Positions 37,212 through 45,616 of a DNA stretch of 64,000 bases are shown here, one piece after another. Within the stretch, counting starts at the first letter, position 1. Every line of letters begins with the position of its first letter. Source of the stretch: Cytobacillus oceanisediminis 2691 (lineage in GTDB: Bacteria > Bacillota > Bacilli > Bacillales > Cytobacillaceae); NCBI RefSeq assembly GCF_007678455.1, contig NZ_VEEP01000001.1, forward strand, positions 672,795 through 736,794, given 5' to 3'. The notes under the pieces are model-generated. The model did no database searches. It saw only the letters and a list, made by a program, of their open reading frames with translations, and had not been told where the DNA came from. A program made the translations under genes and the position numbers.

Positions 37212-37358
37212 AATCAATAGACACAACAGGTTTCAGTCCCTGAATAAGAGGGCCAGAATGCAGGAAACTTAAAATATTTTAACAAATAAAAAAATATTCA
37301 TATTTTCGTCAAGAATTATTCTGAAAGGGTTGCTTTTTTTTTCACATAGGTCTAGAAT

Positions 37359-37372
37359 TGAAAGCGTTTAGT
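37359..37372 (+). promoter_or_regulatory. cre-like site upstream of korA
   Basis: TGAAAGCGTTTAGT matches the CcpA consensus with two mismatches near its end. A TTGACA box follows at 37391 without a clear -10. Confidence 0.25.
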
Positions 37373-37493
37373 ACCATCCATTTACTAGATTTGACAGGGG
37401 TTTTAGAGATACCCACTAAATTCTAGTGAATTACTTGGAAAAGTGCTACACTTAATAACGAAGCGTTTTTACATATCTAAAGGGGTGTAAGAG

Positions 37494-39227
37494 ATGATCA
37501 ATCAACTTTCATGGAAAGTTGGCGGACAGCAGGGAGAAGGAATTGAATCTACCGGGGAAATTTTCTCTATTGCTTTGAACCGTCTAGGCTACTACTTGTA
37601 TGGCTACCGTCACTTTTCATCACGTATCAAGGGCGGACACACAAATAACAAGATTCGGGTAAGCACTACAGAGGTTCGATCTATTTCTGACGATTTAGAT
37701 ATTCTTGTAGCGTTCGATCAGGAAACGATCGATGTTAACTACAAGGAATTGCATGAGAAAGGCGTCATTTTGGCTGATGCGAAGTTTGATCCTAAAAAGC
37801 CAGAAGATACTCAAGCTGCATTGTATGCGGTTCCATTTACGGAAATAGCTACTGAACTTGGAACATCTCTTATGAAGAACATGGTCGCGATTGGTGCGAC
37901 AAGTGCAATCCTTGACTTGGACATCCAGGTTTTCGAGGAAGTCGTCCAGGAAATCTTCGGACGCAAAGGACAACAGGTTGTCGATAAAAACATGGAAGCC
38001 ATTAAAGCTGGCTACGAATATACGAAGGAACAATTGTCGGGCGCCGAGACGATGCAGCTTGAAAAGGCTGATGGACAGAAACGTCTGTTCATGATCGGCA
38101 ATGACGCAATCGCAATGGGTGCAGTAGCAGGAGGCTGCCGCTTTATGGCTGCTTATCCAATCACGCCTGCATCAGAAATCATGGAATATCTGATCAAGAA
38201 GCTGCCGGCTCTTGGCGGAACTGTCATCCAGACAGAAGATGAAATTGCTGCTGCTACAATGGCAATCGGTGCCAACTATGGCGGAGTTCGTGCGATTACA
38301 GCATCTGCGGGTCCTGGCCTTTCTTTGAAAATGGAAGCAATCGGCCTTGCCGGAATCACTGAAACTCCGATCGTTATCGTTGATACACAGCGTGGCGGTC
38401 CATCAACAGGTCTTCCTACTAAACAGGAACAATCAGACCTTATGGCAATGATCTATGGAACGCACGGCGAAATCCCTAAGATTGTCATGGCTCCAAGTAC
38501 GGTCCAGGAAGCATTCTATGATGCAGCTGAAGCATTCAACCTTGCTGAAGAGTATCAATGCCCTGTTATCGTCCTGACTGACCTTCAGCTTTCACTTGGA
38601 AAGCAAACAGTCGAGCCGCTTAATTTTGATAAAGTGGAAATCCGCCGAGGCAAGCTGGCGACAGAAGAACTTCCTGAAATTGAGAATAAAGGGTACTTCA
38701 AGCGTTATGAAGTAACTGAAGATGGTATTTCACCTCGTGTCATTCCAGGCATGAAAAACGGAATCCACCACGTTACTGGTGTTGAGCATGACGAAACAGG
38801 AAAGCCTTCAGAATCTGCTGCGAACCGCATTGCCCAAATGGATAAGCGTTTCCGCAAAATCAGCAATCTGAAGTTCGATACGCCAATCCATAAAAATGCT
38901 CCGCATGAGGAAGCTGATCTCTTAATCGTAGGTTTCAACTCTACTAGAGGTGCAATCGAAGAGGCAATGGGAAGACTGGAGAAGGATGGTTTGAAAGTAA
39001 ACCATGCTCATGTACGTTTGATCCACCCATTCCCTGCCGATGAAATGATGCAGCTTGTAAATTCTGCTAAGAAAGTGGCAGTTATTGAAAACAATGCGAC
39101 AGGACAACTTGCGAACATCATGAAGATGAATGTCGGAGGACACGAGAAGATCCACAAGATCCTCAAGTATGACGGAAATCCGTTCTTGCCGCAGGAAGTC
39201 CACACAAAATGCAAGGAGTTGTTCTAG
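37494..39227 (+). CDS. korA: 2-oxoacid:ferredoxin oxidoreductase, alpha (gamma-alpha fused) subunit
   Basis: Subunit of a ferredoxin-dependent 2-oxoacid oxidoreductase (probably 2-oxoglutarate), cytoplasmic. It has 577 residues. The N-terminal gamma-type domain (about 1-185; WKVGGQQGEGIESTGEIF, RHFSSRIKGGHT) is fused to the pyrimidine-binding alpha domain (about 205-420; AAYPITPASEIMEYL, TASAGPGLSLKMEAIGLAG) and a transketolase C-terminal domain. There are no Fe-S motifs, as usual for the two-subunit form. It is followed by korB one base after its stop. Confidence 0.92.
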   Translation: MINQLSWKVGGQQGEGIESTGEIFSIALNRLGYYLYGYRHFSSRIKGGHTNNKIRVSTTEVRSISDDLDILVAFDQETIDVNYKELHEKGVILADAKFDPKKPEDTQAALYAVPFTEIATELGTSLMKNMVAIGATSAILDLDIQVFEEVVQEIFGRKGQQVVDKNMEAIKAGYEYTKEQLSGAETMQLEKADGQKRLFMIGNDAIAMGAVAGGCRFMAAYPITPASEIMEYLIKKLPALGGTVIQTEDEIAAATMAIGANYGGVRAITASAGPGLSLKMEAIGLAGITETPIVIVDTQRGGPSTGLPTKQEQSDLMAMIYGTHGEIPKIVMAPSTVQEAFYDAAEAFNLAEEYQCPVIVLTDLQLSLGKQTVEPLNFDKVEIRRGKLATEELPEIENKGYFKRYEVTEDGISPRVIPGMKNGIHHVTGVEHDETGKPSESAANRIAQMDKRFRKISNLKFDTPIHKNAPHEEADLLIVGFNSTRGAIEEAMGRLEKDGLKVNHAHVRLIHPFPADEMMQLVNSAKKVAVIENNATGQLANIMKMNVGGHEKIHKILKYDGNPFLPQEVHTKCKELF

Positions 39228-39228
39228 G

Positions 39229-40095
39229 ATGGCGACTTTTAAAGAATTTCGCAATAATGTAAAACCAAACTGGTGCCCAGGCTGCGGAGACTTCTCTGTA
39301 CAGGCAGCGATGCAGCGTGCTGCTGCTAACGTTGGTCTTGAACCCGAAGATCTGGCCGTCATTTCAGGTATTGGCTGTTCTGGCCGTATCTCTGGATATA
39401 TCAATTCTTACGGTTTCCACGGAATCCATGGCCGCTCACTTCCAATCGCACAAGGTGTGAAGATGGCGAACCGTGATTTAACGGTTATCGCTTCCGGTGG
39501 TGACGGGGACGGTTTCGCGATCGGTATGGGACATACTGTCCATGCGATCCGCCGTAACATCAATATCACTTACATTGTCATGGACAACCAGATTTATGGT
39601 CTGACAAAGGGACAAACTTCTCCGCGTTCGGCAGCTGGATTCAAGACAAAATCAACACCTGCTGGTTCCATCGAGCAAGCTATTTCCCCTATGGAACTGG
39701 CTTTGACAGCTGGTGCTACTTTTGTGGCACAAAGTTTCTCAACTGACCTGAAAGACTTAACTGCCCTGATTGAAGCAGGTATTAAGCATGAAGGTTTCTC
39801 GCTGATCAATGTCTTCAGCCCTTGTGTAACTTACAACAAGGTAAACACATATGACTGGTTCAAGGAAAACTTGACAAAGCTGAGCGACATTGAAGGTTAT
39901 GACCCGTCAAATCGTGAAGCGGCTATGCAGACTTTGATGGAACATAAAGGTTTGGTTACTGGCCTAATCTATCAAAATACAGAGCAAAAATCTTATCAGG
40001 ATCTGGTTAGCGGTTATTCTGAAACTCCGCTTTCAAAAGCAGACCTTAAGCTTGACCAGGCTCATTTTGATAAGCTTGTTGCTGAATTCATGTAA
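39229..40095 (+). CDS. korB: 2-oxoacid:ferredoxin oxidoreductase, beta (TPP-binding) subunit
   Basis: Catalytic thiamine-pyrophosphate subunit partnering KorA, 288 residues. Fe-S ligand cysteines are in NWCPGCGDF and GIGCSGR; the TPP/Mg motif is GGDGDGFAIGMGHT followed by MDNQIYGLTKGQ. The start at 39229 (AAGGAG upstream) is preferred over an in-frame start inside korA. Oxidative decarboxylation passes electrons to ferredoxin; no ferredoxin gene lies next to it. Confidence 0.94.
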   Translation: MATFKEFRNNVKPNWCPGCGDFSVQAAMQRAAANVGLEPEDLAVISGIGCSGRISGYINSYGFHGIHGRSLPIAQGVKMANRDLTVIASGGDGDGFAIGMGHTVHAIRRNINITYIVMDNQIYGLTKGQTSPRSAAGFKTKSTPAGSIEQAISPMELALTAGATFVAQSFSTDLKDLTALIEAGIKHEGFSLINVFSPCVTYNKVNTYDWFKENLTKLSDIEGYDPSNREAAMQTLMEHKGLVTGLIYQNTEQKSYQDLVSGYSETPLSKADLKLDQAHFDKLVAEFM

Positions 40096-40111
40096 TAAAT
40101 CTGCACATTGC

Positions 40112-40149
40112 AATAAAACCCCAATCATCATGGATTGGGGTTTTATTTT
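40112..40149 (+). terminator. Intrinsic terminator of korAB
   Basis: AATAAAACCCCAATC and GATTGGGGTTTTATT are 15-base perfect arms around ATCATG, followed by TTT. It could work in both directions. Confidence 0.92.
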
Positions 40150-40189
40150 TCAGTAAGAGTATGAAACTGAAAACTTGCGAAATGATTTA

Positions 40190-40207
40190 TAGTGATAAGT
40201 ATCACTA
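40190..40207. promoter_or_regulatory. Palindrome TAGTGATA-AG-TATCACTA upstream of miaB
   Basis: Perfect 8-base arms with a 2-base centre, overlapped at the right by a TATAAT (40209-40214). The 355-base gap between korB and miaB holds no gene. The palindrome resembles an operator; it does not fit the Fur, PerR, LexA or FNR consensus exactly. Confidence 0.45.
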
Positions 40208-40292
40208 CTATAATGACAGTTATAAGGTAATATGATTGAGTCGGTTTTTTTTACCGTGAATGCTGTATTTCCAATGCATACTATTGTTTTCA

Positions 40293-40320
40293 TTGAATCA
40301 AGAGTTTATACTATTATAAT
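40293..40320 (+). promoter_or_regulatory. Sigma-A promoter of miaB-ymcA
   Basis: TTGAAT and TATAAT are separated by 16 bases, about 130 bases before miaB. Confidence 0.6.
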
Positions 40321-40450
40321 GTGTATATTTAATAATTTCAGGGTAAAATATCGCCCTTTTTGCAAGTAGAATGCAGTTCAGTATGCTTCCCAGGAAAAAT
40401 TACCGGGAATCTATGCTGCCTGCAAGCTTTCTATTGAAAGGAGATCTGTC

Positions 40451-41995
40451 ATGAACGAAAATCAACGCCTGGAAGGACAGCAAGTACAAACTGAAAATTC
40501 TTCGGACAAAAAATCCAGCAAGGATTATAGCAAGTACTTTGAAACAGTATATACTGCTCCTTCTTTGAAGGATGCGAAAAAGCGCGGAAAAGAAGAGGTA
40601 AAGTACCATAAGGACTTCGACATCCCACAAGAATTCATCGGGATGGGAAAAGGCCGCAAATTCTATATCCGTACGTATGGGTGCCAGATGAACGAACATG
40701 ACACTGAGGTCATGGCTGGTATTTTCCTTGGGTTAGGCTATGAGCCTACTGACAGTGTCGAGGATGCGAATGTCATCCTGCTGAATACATGCGCAATCCG
40801 GGAAAACGCTGAAAACAAGGTGTTCGGTGAACTTGGTCATTTAAAGCATCTGAAACGTGAAAAACCGGATCTGCTTTTGGGTGTATGCGGCTGTATGTCA
40901 CAGGAAGAATCTGTCGTCAATAAAATCCTGAAAACCTATAACCAGGTTGATATGATTTTTGGTACGCATAATATCCATCGCCTGCCGAATATTCTCCAGG
41001 AAGCATACATGTCCAAAGAGATGGTCGTGGAAGTTTGGTCCAAGGAAGGGGATGTCATTGAAAACCTTCCTAAGGTACGCCGCGGCAATATCAAGGCATG
41101 GGTTAACATTATGTATGGCTGCGATAAATTCTGCACATACTGCATCGTTCCTTATACACGGGGCAAAGAGCGAAGCCGCCGTCCGGAAGATATCATCCAG
41201 GAAGTACGCCAGCTTGCGGCACAGGGCTATCAGGAAATTACCCTGCTGGGCCAGAATGTAAACGCATATGGAAAAGACTTCTCAGATATTAAATACGGAC
41301 TGGGAGACCTGATGGATGAAATCCGTAAAATCGATATCCCGAGGATTCGATTCACTACGAGCCATCCACGTGACTTCGATGATCACTTGATAGAAGTCCT
41401 GGCAAAAGGCGGAAACCTGATGGACCATATCCATCTTCCTGTGCAATCAGGTTCTACCGATGTATTGAAAATCATGGCCAGGAAGTATACGCGTGAACAA
41501 TATCTTGAACTTGTACGCAAGATTAAGGCAGCCATTCCGAATGCCACTTTGACAACGGATATCATCGTCGGATATCCGAATGAAACGGATGAACAATTCG
41601 AGGAGACATTGTCACTCGTCCGTGAGGTTGGCTATGAATCAGCGTATACCTTCATCTACTCTCCAAGAGAGGGAACTCCAGCAGCGAAAATGCAGGATAA
41701 TGTTCCTATGGAAGTGAAAAAGGAGCGTCTTCAGCGTCTGAATGCACTTGTGAATGAACAGTCTGCCCAGTCGATGAAGAAGTATCAAGATCAGATTGTT
41801 GAGGTACTGGTCGAAGGCGAAAGCAAAAACAATCCGGATGTACTTGCGGGATATACAAGCAAGTTGAAGCTCGTCAATTTCGTAGCTCCTAAGTCGGCAA
41901 TCGGCAAAATCGTCAAAGTAAAGATCACAGATGCAAAAACATGGTCTTTAAACGGGGAAATGGTAGAAGAAAACGAACCAGTTGAGGTGAAGTAA
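40451..41995 (+). CDS. miaB: tRNA-2-methylthio-N6-dimethylallyladenosine synthase
   Basis: Radical-SAM methylthiotransferase that modifies A37 of tRNAs reading UNN codons. It has 514 residues. The UPF0004 domain contributes three cluster cysteines ([31 protein letters not shown]). The radical-SAM motif CxxxCxxC is CDKFCTYC, followed by [13 protein letters not shown] domain closes the protein (from about 440). An AAGGAGATCT ribosome site precedes it. It is followed by ymcA at a distance of one base. Confidence 0.97.
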   Translation: MNENQRLEGQQVQTENSSDKKSSKDYSKYFETVYTAPSLKDAKKRGKEEVKYHKDFDIPQEFIGMGKGRKFYIRTYGCQMNEHDTEVMAGIFLGLGYEPTDSVEDANVILLNTCAIRENAENKVFGELGHLKHLKREKPDLLLGVCGCMSQEESVVNKILKTYNQVDMIFGTHNIHRLPNILQEAYMSKEMVVEVWSKEGDVIENLPKVRRGNIKAWVNIMYGCDKFCTYCIVPYTRGKERSRRPEDIIQEVRQLAAQGYQEITLLGQNVNAYGKDFSDIKYGLGDLMDEIRKIDIPRIRFTTSHPRDFDDHLIEVLAKGGNLMDHIHLPVQSGSTDVLKIMARKYTREQYLELVRKIKAAIPNATLTTDIIVGYPNETDEQFEETLSLVREVGYESAYTFIYSPREGTPAAKMQDNVPMEVKKERLQRLNALVNEQSAQSMKKYQDQIVEVLVEGESKNNPDVLAGYTSKLKLVNFVAPKSAIGKIVKVKITDAKTWSLNGEMVEENEPVEVK

Positions 41996-41996
41996 G

Positions 41997-42434
41997 TTGG
42001 CAAAATACAATAAAGATGACATTATCGAACGTTCAAGAGAAATCGCACGAATGATTGCTGAAACAGAAGAAGTGGACTTTTTTAAGCGTGCTGAAGCACA
42101 AATTCATGAGAATGAAAAAGTAAGAACGCTTATTTCTTCTATAAAAGGTCTTCAAAAACAAGCTGTAAACTTCCAGCATTACGGAAAAACAGAAGCTTTG
42201 AAAAAGACCGAGGAAAAAATCGCTTCCTTAGAAGCGCAGCTTGACGCAATTCCGGTAGTACAGGAATTCAAGCAATCCCAGATCGATGTAAATGACTTGC
42301 TGCAGATGGTCGCAACGACTATTTCTAATACTGTTACAGATGAAATCGTTGTATCAACCGGAGGAGATATCCTCCGCGGCGAAACCGGCGCTTCACTCCA
42401 GAACGGAGCAAGCTGCCACACCCACGAACATTAA
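41997..42434 (+). CDS. ymcA: YmcA (RicA), partner of the Y-complex
   Basis: Helical protein of 145 residues that in B. subtilis joins YlbF and YaaT in a complex acting with RNase Y and promoting competence, sporulation and biofilm. Recognisable by IAETEEVDFFKRAEAQIHEN and VQEFKQSQIDVNDLLQMV. A cysteine (SCHTHEH) lies at the C-terminal tail, where the family carries Fe-S-binding cysteines. The TTG start at 41997 lies one base after the miaB stop with GAGGTGAAG upstream. Confidence 0.92.
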   Translation: MAKYNKDDIIERSREIARMIAETEEVDFFKRAEAQIHENEKVRTLISSIKGLQKQAVNFQHYGKTEALKKTEEKIASLEAQLDAIPVVQEFKQSQIDVNDLLQMVATTISNTVTDEIVVSTGGDILRGETGASLQNGASCHTHEH

Positions 42435-42450
42435 ATCACTAGTTTAAAAC

Positions 42451-42482
42451 AAGGCACCTGTTTATAGCAGGTGTCTTTTTTA
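42451..42482 (+). terminator. Intrinsic terminator of miaB-ymcA
   Basis: GGCACCTG and CAGGTGTC arms (one G-U pair) are followed by six T residues. Confidence 0.88.
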
Positions 42483-42489
42483 TGGAAAA

Positions 42490-42718
42490 GGCTCTGTTAA
42501 ACAGGACAGTTAATATGCGTTCCAGGTGCTTCGCTTTCCGCGTGGATGGGGTTAGCTGAGCTGCTTCTGCAGGGTCTCACATGACCAGCTGCGCCCGCAG
42601 GACAATGAGAACCTTCCTCGAACTCGCCAACGCATGAGGAAAAATTCGGAGGAGTCTACGCGCCTTCCACTACATACAATCAACAGGTGTAATACCAATA
42701 TTGAACTTTAACAGAGCC
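42490..42718 (-). repeat. Dispersed intergenic repeat, copy bounded by GGCTCTGTTAAA inverted ends
   Basis: GGCTCTGTTAAA at 42490-42501 and TTTAACAGAGCC at 42707-42718 are perfect terminal inverted repeats. The interior, read on the minus strand, matches the copy at 60173-60506 over several blocks (CTGTTGATTG, GTGGAAGGCGCGTAGACTCC, CCTGCGGGCGCAGCTGGTCA, GCGGAAAGCGAAG). No reading frame of note. The remaining 240 bases to cotE are AT-rich and hold no recognisable gene. Confidence 0.85.
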
Positions 42719-42912
42719 ATGCGAAAAAGAGCTTTCCGTCTACAAGTGCAAAACATTATTTTGCTTTCTTTTTCAGGTTTCTCACTATAAATGGACTCCA
42801 GTGAATGCTCAAATGAATTACCCATCATCTTTCATCAATCGGGAACATTCATCGCCTGTGGGCATACAATGAACTATGCCTAAATTTTTAACAGCGGTTC
42901 TAAAATTAATCG

Positions 42913-42941
42913 CACACTAGTCTAATATCACGCATAGGATG
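42913..42941 (+). promoter_or_regulatory. Candidate sigma-K promoter of cotE
   Basis: CACA, a 16-base spacer and CATAGGATG, about 30 bases before cotE. It has the same geometry as the dpaA candidate. B. subtilis cotE has a late sigma-K promoter. The gap leaves little room for a ribosome site, but GAGGAGG follows at 42957. Confidence 0.4.
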
Positions 42942-42972
42942 AATTGAAAAAGATTGAGGAGGTTTCGCTCGC

Positions 42973-43515
42973 ATGGGAGATTACAGAGAGATTATCACGA
43001 AAGCCGTCGTAGCGAAAGGACGTAAATTCACACAGTCCAATCATACGATCAACCCAGCGCATCATCCAAGCAGCATTCTTGGCGCTTGGGTCATAAACCA
43101 TAAGTACAAGGCAAAGAAAGTAGGGAAAGTGGTTGAGGTAAACGGGTCCTACGAAGCCAACATCTGGTACTCCTTTGATGATAATACAAAAACAGAAGTA
43201 GTCACGGAGAAAGTAACTTACTGCGATGTCATCAAGCTTAAGTACCGTGATCCAGATTGCATGGATGACCATGATGTGCTCGTTGAAGTCCTTCAGCAGC
43301 CTAACTGCATCGAAGCGGTCATTTCGCCAAATGGCAACAAAATCATCGTTCACGTCGAAAGGGAATTCCTGGTCGAAGTCATCGGTGAAACCAAGGTTTG
43401 TGTCGTCACTCACCCAGGCGGATGTGACTGTGACGAGGACGAGTGGGGTCACGGAGTCGATGACGATGAATTTGAAGACTTGAACCCAGACTTCCTGCTT
43501 GGTGAGGAAGAATAA
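42973..43515 (+). CDS. cotE: Outer spore coat morphogenetic protein CotE
   Basis: Scaffold protein for outer coat assembly on the forespore, 180 residues as in B. subtilis (181). The family is evident from [35 protein letters not shown] and [17 protein letters not shown]; the C-terminal tail is strongly acidic ([17 protein letters not shown]), as in the family. GAGGAGG lies upstream. Monocistronic. Confidence 0.97.
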   Translation: MGDYREIITKAVVAKGRKFTQSNHTINPAHHPSSILGAWVINHKYKAKKVGKVVEVNGSYEANIWYSFDDNTKTEVVTEKVTYCDVIKLKYRDPDCMDDHDVLVEVLQQPNCIEAVISPNGNKIIVHVEREFLVEVIGETKVCVVTHPGGCDCDEDEWGHGVDDDEFEDLNPDFLLGEEE

Positions 43516-43520
43516 CATCG

Positions 43521-43552
43521 AACTAGGAAGCTTCTACTTCCTAGTTTTTTTT
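43521..43552 (+). terminator. Intrinsic terminator of cotE
   Basis: AACTAGGAAG and CTTCCTAGTT arms are followed by eight T residues. Confidence 0.92.
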
Positions 43553-43554
43553 TA

Positions 43555-43611
43555 CGCAATAAACAGGCAGCAGCTACCCTGTAAGGTAACCCGGGGTCGC
43601 TGCTGCCTGTT
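43555..43611 (-). terminator. Terminator of the minus-strand polyferredoxin gene
   Basis: CAGGCAGCAGC and GCTGCTGCCTG perfect arms; on the minus strand the hairpin is followed by TTTATTGCG. It lies back to back with the cotE terminator between convergent genes. Confidence 0.75.
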
Positions 43612-43624
43612 TTCGTTCATGTAT

Positions 43625-44536
43625 TTATAAGAAGAAATTCGGTTTTTCAACAGAGCTGCAAATTGGACATAATTCTGCTGCTCTCCAGGAATGGAAGGGA
43701 GTATGGCATTTTTGGCAGTTAGTTTTGATGACCGGGAATCTCTCTTCATCACTTTTATGGACTTTAGGGAAGATTTGCACTGATTTTTCTCTGCATATGT
43801 CACTGCAAAGACGGCAGCCGCTGCAGTTATGATCCGTAAGTTTCAATGAATCATCAACAAGGCGGAATACATCAGAGGGACAAATCGCAAAACATGCCTC
43901 GCATAATGTACAATCCTCTTGATTCAACTTTACCTCATAAAATGACCAACCTTTAAAAAGGTTCGAGGTTTTGAAGCTGCTTTCATTGAACCGCCATTTG
44001 ATTGGAGTCATAGAAGAAAGAACGGTCTTTTTGCTGTCTGAAGTAAGCTTGGCAAAAAAGGCACGTCTTGATATCAGGAGCTGATCTCCTATATCTAATT
44101 CAACTTTATTTACGAGGGATAGTGGCTCAAATTCCATTTTCGCGAGCAGTTCATTTGTCCGCTTGACTTTCTCCTTTAGCTCCTCGCACATCAATGGATC
44201 ATGGACGCGCCGTATTCCTTTCTTATGATAATAAAGAAGTTCAGTGACAGTAGGTAAAGCAGAACCATCCTCCAATAAAATATGATTTTGGATGATTCTC
44301 CTTGGTGGTGACTGTCCTTTAATCGCCTGTACCGGGCAAATCGTGATACAGACACCACAAGTCGTGCATGATTGTTTGCTAATATTTATTTCGCCATTTT
44401 CCACACGTATGGCTTCTGTGGGGCATTCGTCTATGCAGGCTGTACAGGAACTCATGTGACTGATTTTTCTTGTACAGGAGGAGGAAATCTCCAATTCATA
44501 ACTCAAGCTTTCAATCCAATTGCCAATCAGCGACAT
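43625..44536 (-). CDS. Polyferredoxin-like 4Fe-4S protein with C-terminal CxxC pairs
   Basis: Cytoplasmic protein of 303 residues without signal peptide. Four ferredoxin motifs are seen. Motif 1 is CTACIDECP (31-39, lacking the first Cys of the usual pattern but with C21 nearby). The others are CTTCGVCITICP, CTLCEACFAICP and CSGCRLCSDIC. The centre (about 85-210) is a domain I do not recognise; the C terminus has CQKC and CPIC, a zinc-ribbon-like pair. GAGGTGACC is the ribosome site. It is divergent from the torD/molybdoenzyme operon, suggesting electron delivery to that complex or to its maturation. Function not assigned. Confidence 0.8.
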   Translation of the reverse strand: MSLIGNWIESLSYELEISSSCTRKISHMSSCTACIDECPTEAIRVENGEINISKQSCTTCGVCITICPVQAIKGQSPPRRIIQNHILLEDGSALPTVTELLYYHKKGIRRVHDPLMCEELKEKVKRTNELLAKMEFEPLSLVNKVELDIGDQLLISRRAFFAKLTSDSKKTVLSSMTPIKWRFNESSFKTSNLFKGWSFYEVKLNQEDCTLCEACFAICPSDVFRLVDDSLKLTDHNCSGCRLCSDICREKSVQIFPKVHKSDEERFPVIKTNCQKCHTPFHSWRAAELCPICSSVEKPNFFL

Positions 44537-44739
44537 TGAAGGTCACCTCAACATTCATTTTTACTACACTACCATTCTACGATTAAAGTCTTTTAAAAAA
44601 GTCGTGTTCGCCAGAAATTCATATAGATGTTAAGGAATGTTCACAAAACCTCTAGCACAAATATAGAAAAAAAGCAGGTTAGAGCGGACTTAGCACAGTG
44701 TATGGCGGGAAGGTCAATGAAAATCTTCCAGTCTTATTA

Positions 44740-44755
44740 GGTGAAATCCTTCACA
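44740..44755. promoter_or_regulatory. FNR-like box upstream of the respiratory operon
   Basis: GGTGA-AATCCT-TCACA differs from the Bacillus FNR consensus TGTGA-N6-TCACA at one position. A CAGAAT at 44776-44781 would place the box near -41 from the transcription start, the activator position. The 309-base divergent gap holds no gene. Confidence 0.5.
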
Positions 44756-44845
44756 TACTAAAAGGCTATTCTCCACAGAATGTTTGTTGTTTCACAAACT
44801 TGCTTGAAATATAGTGAAGATGTAATCGAAAGGTGGTGTAACCAG

Positions 44846-45463
44846 ATGATTGAGTCAATCGAAAAGAGAGCCGGAACTGCGGTGGTTTTTAACATTATTG
44901 CAGACTTATATAAGCCGCCTGTTTTGGAGACCTGGAAAGAGATGGAGCAAAACCATTTACTGAAAAGGCTAGAGTTACTGGCCAGGGATTTATATGGTTT
45001 TGAATCTTCATTAGACGGGATCTTGCCTGATGACTTTGAACAATTATGCAAAATACATAAAAAGGCGATCGGGTCAGCAGAAGAGAAAGCCGTCCTTCCG
45101 ATAGAGTCGCTATATAAACCGTGGACCCAGGATGAAACTTGTACTCTTCCATTTGCTCGGGAAAAAGGCTACCTGCAAGGTGATCCGGCCCTGCACATTA
45201 CCTTCCTCTTAAATGAACTGAAAATGGAAATTCCAATGCAGTACAAAGGCATTCCCGATCATATATCCATTCTGCTTGAGCTGGCAGCATACTTCATCGA
45301 ACATGCTCCTGAAAAATTCAGCAGAGAGTTCATTGAGGATCACCTGGACTGGCTGAGTGAATTTGAAATAAAACTTAAAGAAAAATCGATCCATTCTTTC
45401 TATGAAGGGATTACTCGTTTATTAATAAAAGTTATTGAAGCGCAGCAGAAAATGGATAATTAA
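44846..45463 (+). CDS. TorD/DmsD-family molybdoenzyme chaperone
   Basis: All-helical cytoplasmic chaperone of 205 residues that would hold the Tat-exported catalytic subunit until its molybdenum cofactor is inserted. The family signature is seen as GIPDHISILLELAAYFIE near residue 135. The start at 44846 (AAAGGTGGTG upstream) is preferred over 44780. It is the first gene of the operon that encodes the molybdopterin subunit; the gap to the next long gene is about 150 bases with a tiny frame in it. Confidence 0.82.
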   Translation: MIESIEKRAGTAVVFNIIADLYKPPVLETWKEMEQNHLLKRLELLARDLYGFESSLDGILPDDFEQLCKIHKKAIGSAEEKAVLPIESLYKPWTQDETCTLPFAREKGYLQGDPALHITFLLNELKMEIPMQYKGIPDHISILLELAAYFIEHAPEKFSREFIEDHLDWLSEFEIKLKEKSIHSFYEGITRLLIKVIEAQQKMDN

Positions 45464-45487
45464 AAAGGTCTGCAACATAAGGTGGTG

Positions 45488-45616
45488 ATGCTTTCGGTGC
45501 GAGCAATGAGACGATTGCAAAGAGGGAAGGCTGGGTTTGATCTGTTCAAGGTTTGTGAAGCAGCCTGCCTGACTGAAGGCGGAAAAGGGTCAAGAGAAAA
45601 AGGAGGGCTAGTATAA
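45488..45616 (+). CDS. Possible 42-codon leader peptide overlapping the molybdoenzyme start
   Basis: A short frame ATG...TAA whose stop overlaps the next start as TAATG. It starts MLSVRAMRRLQRGKAG and is basic. AAGGTGGTG lies directly before the ATG, very close for a ribosome site. The overlap suggests translational coupling, but no homologue is recognised and chance is quite possible. Confidence 0.25.
   Translation: MLSVRAMRRLQRGKAGFDLFKVCEAACLTEGGKGSREKGGLV

Noticed and set aside
42928..43518. 196-codon antisense frame over cotE
   Set aside because: Shadow of cotE: no ribosome site, low-complexity composition mirrored from the coat protein, and cotE itself is unmistakable.
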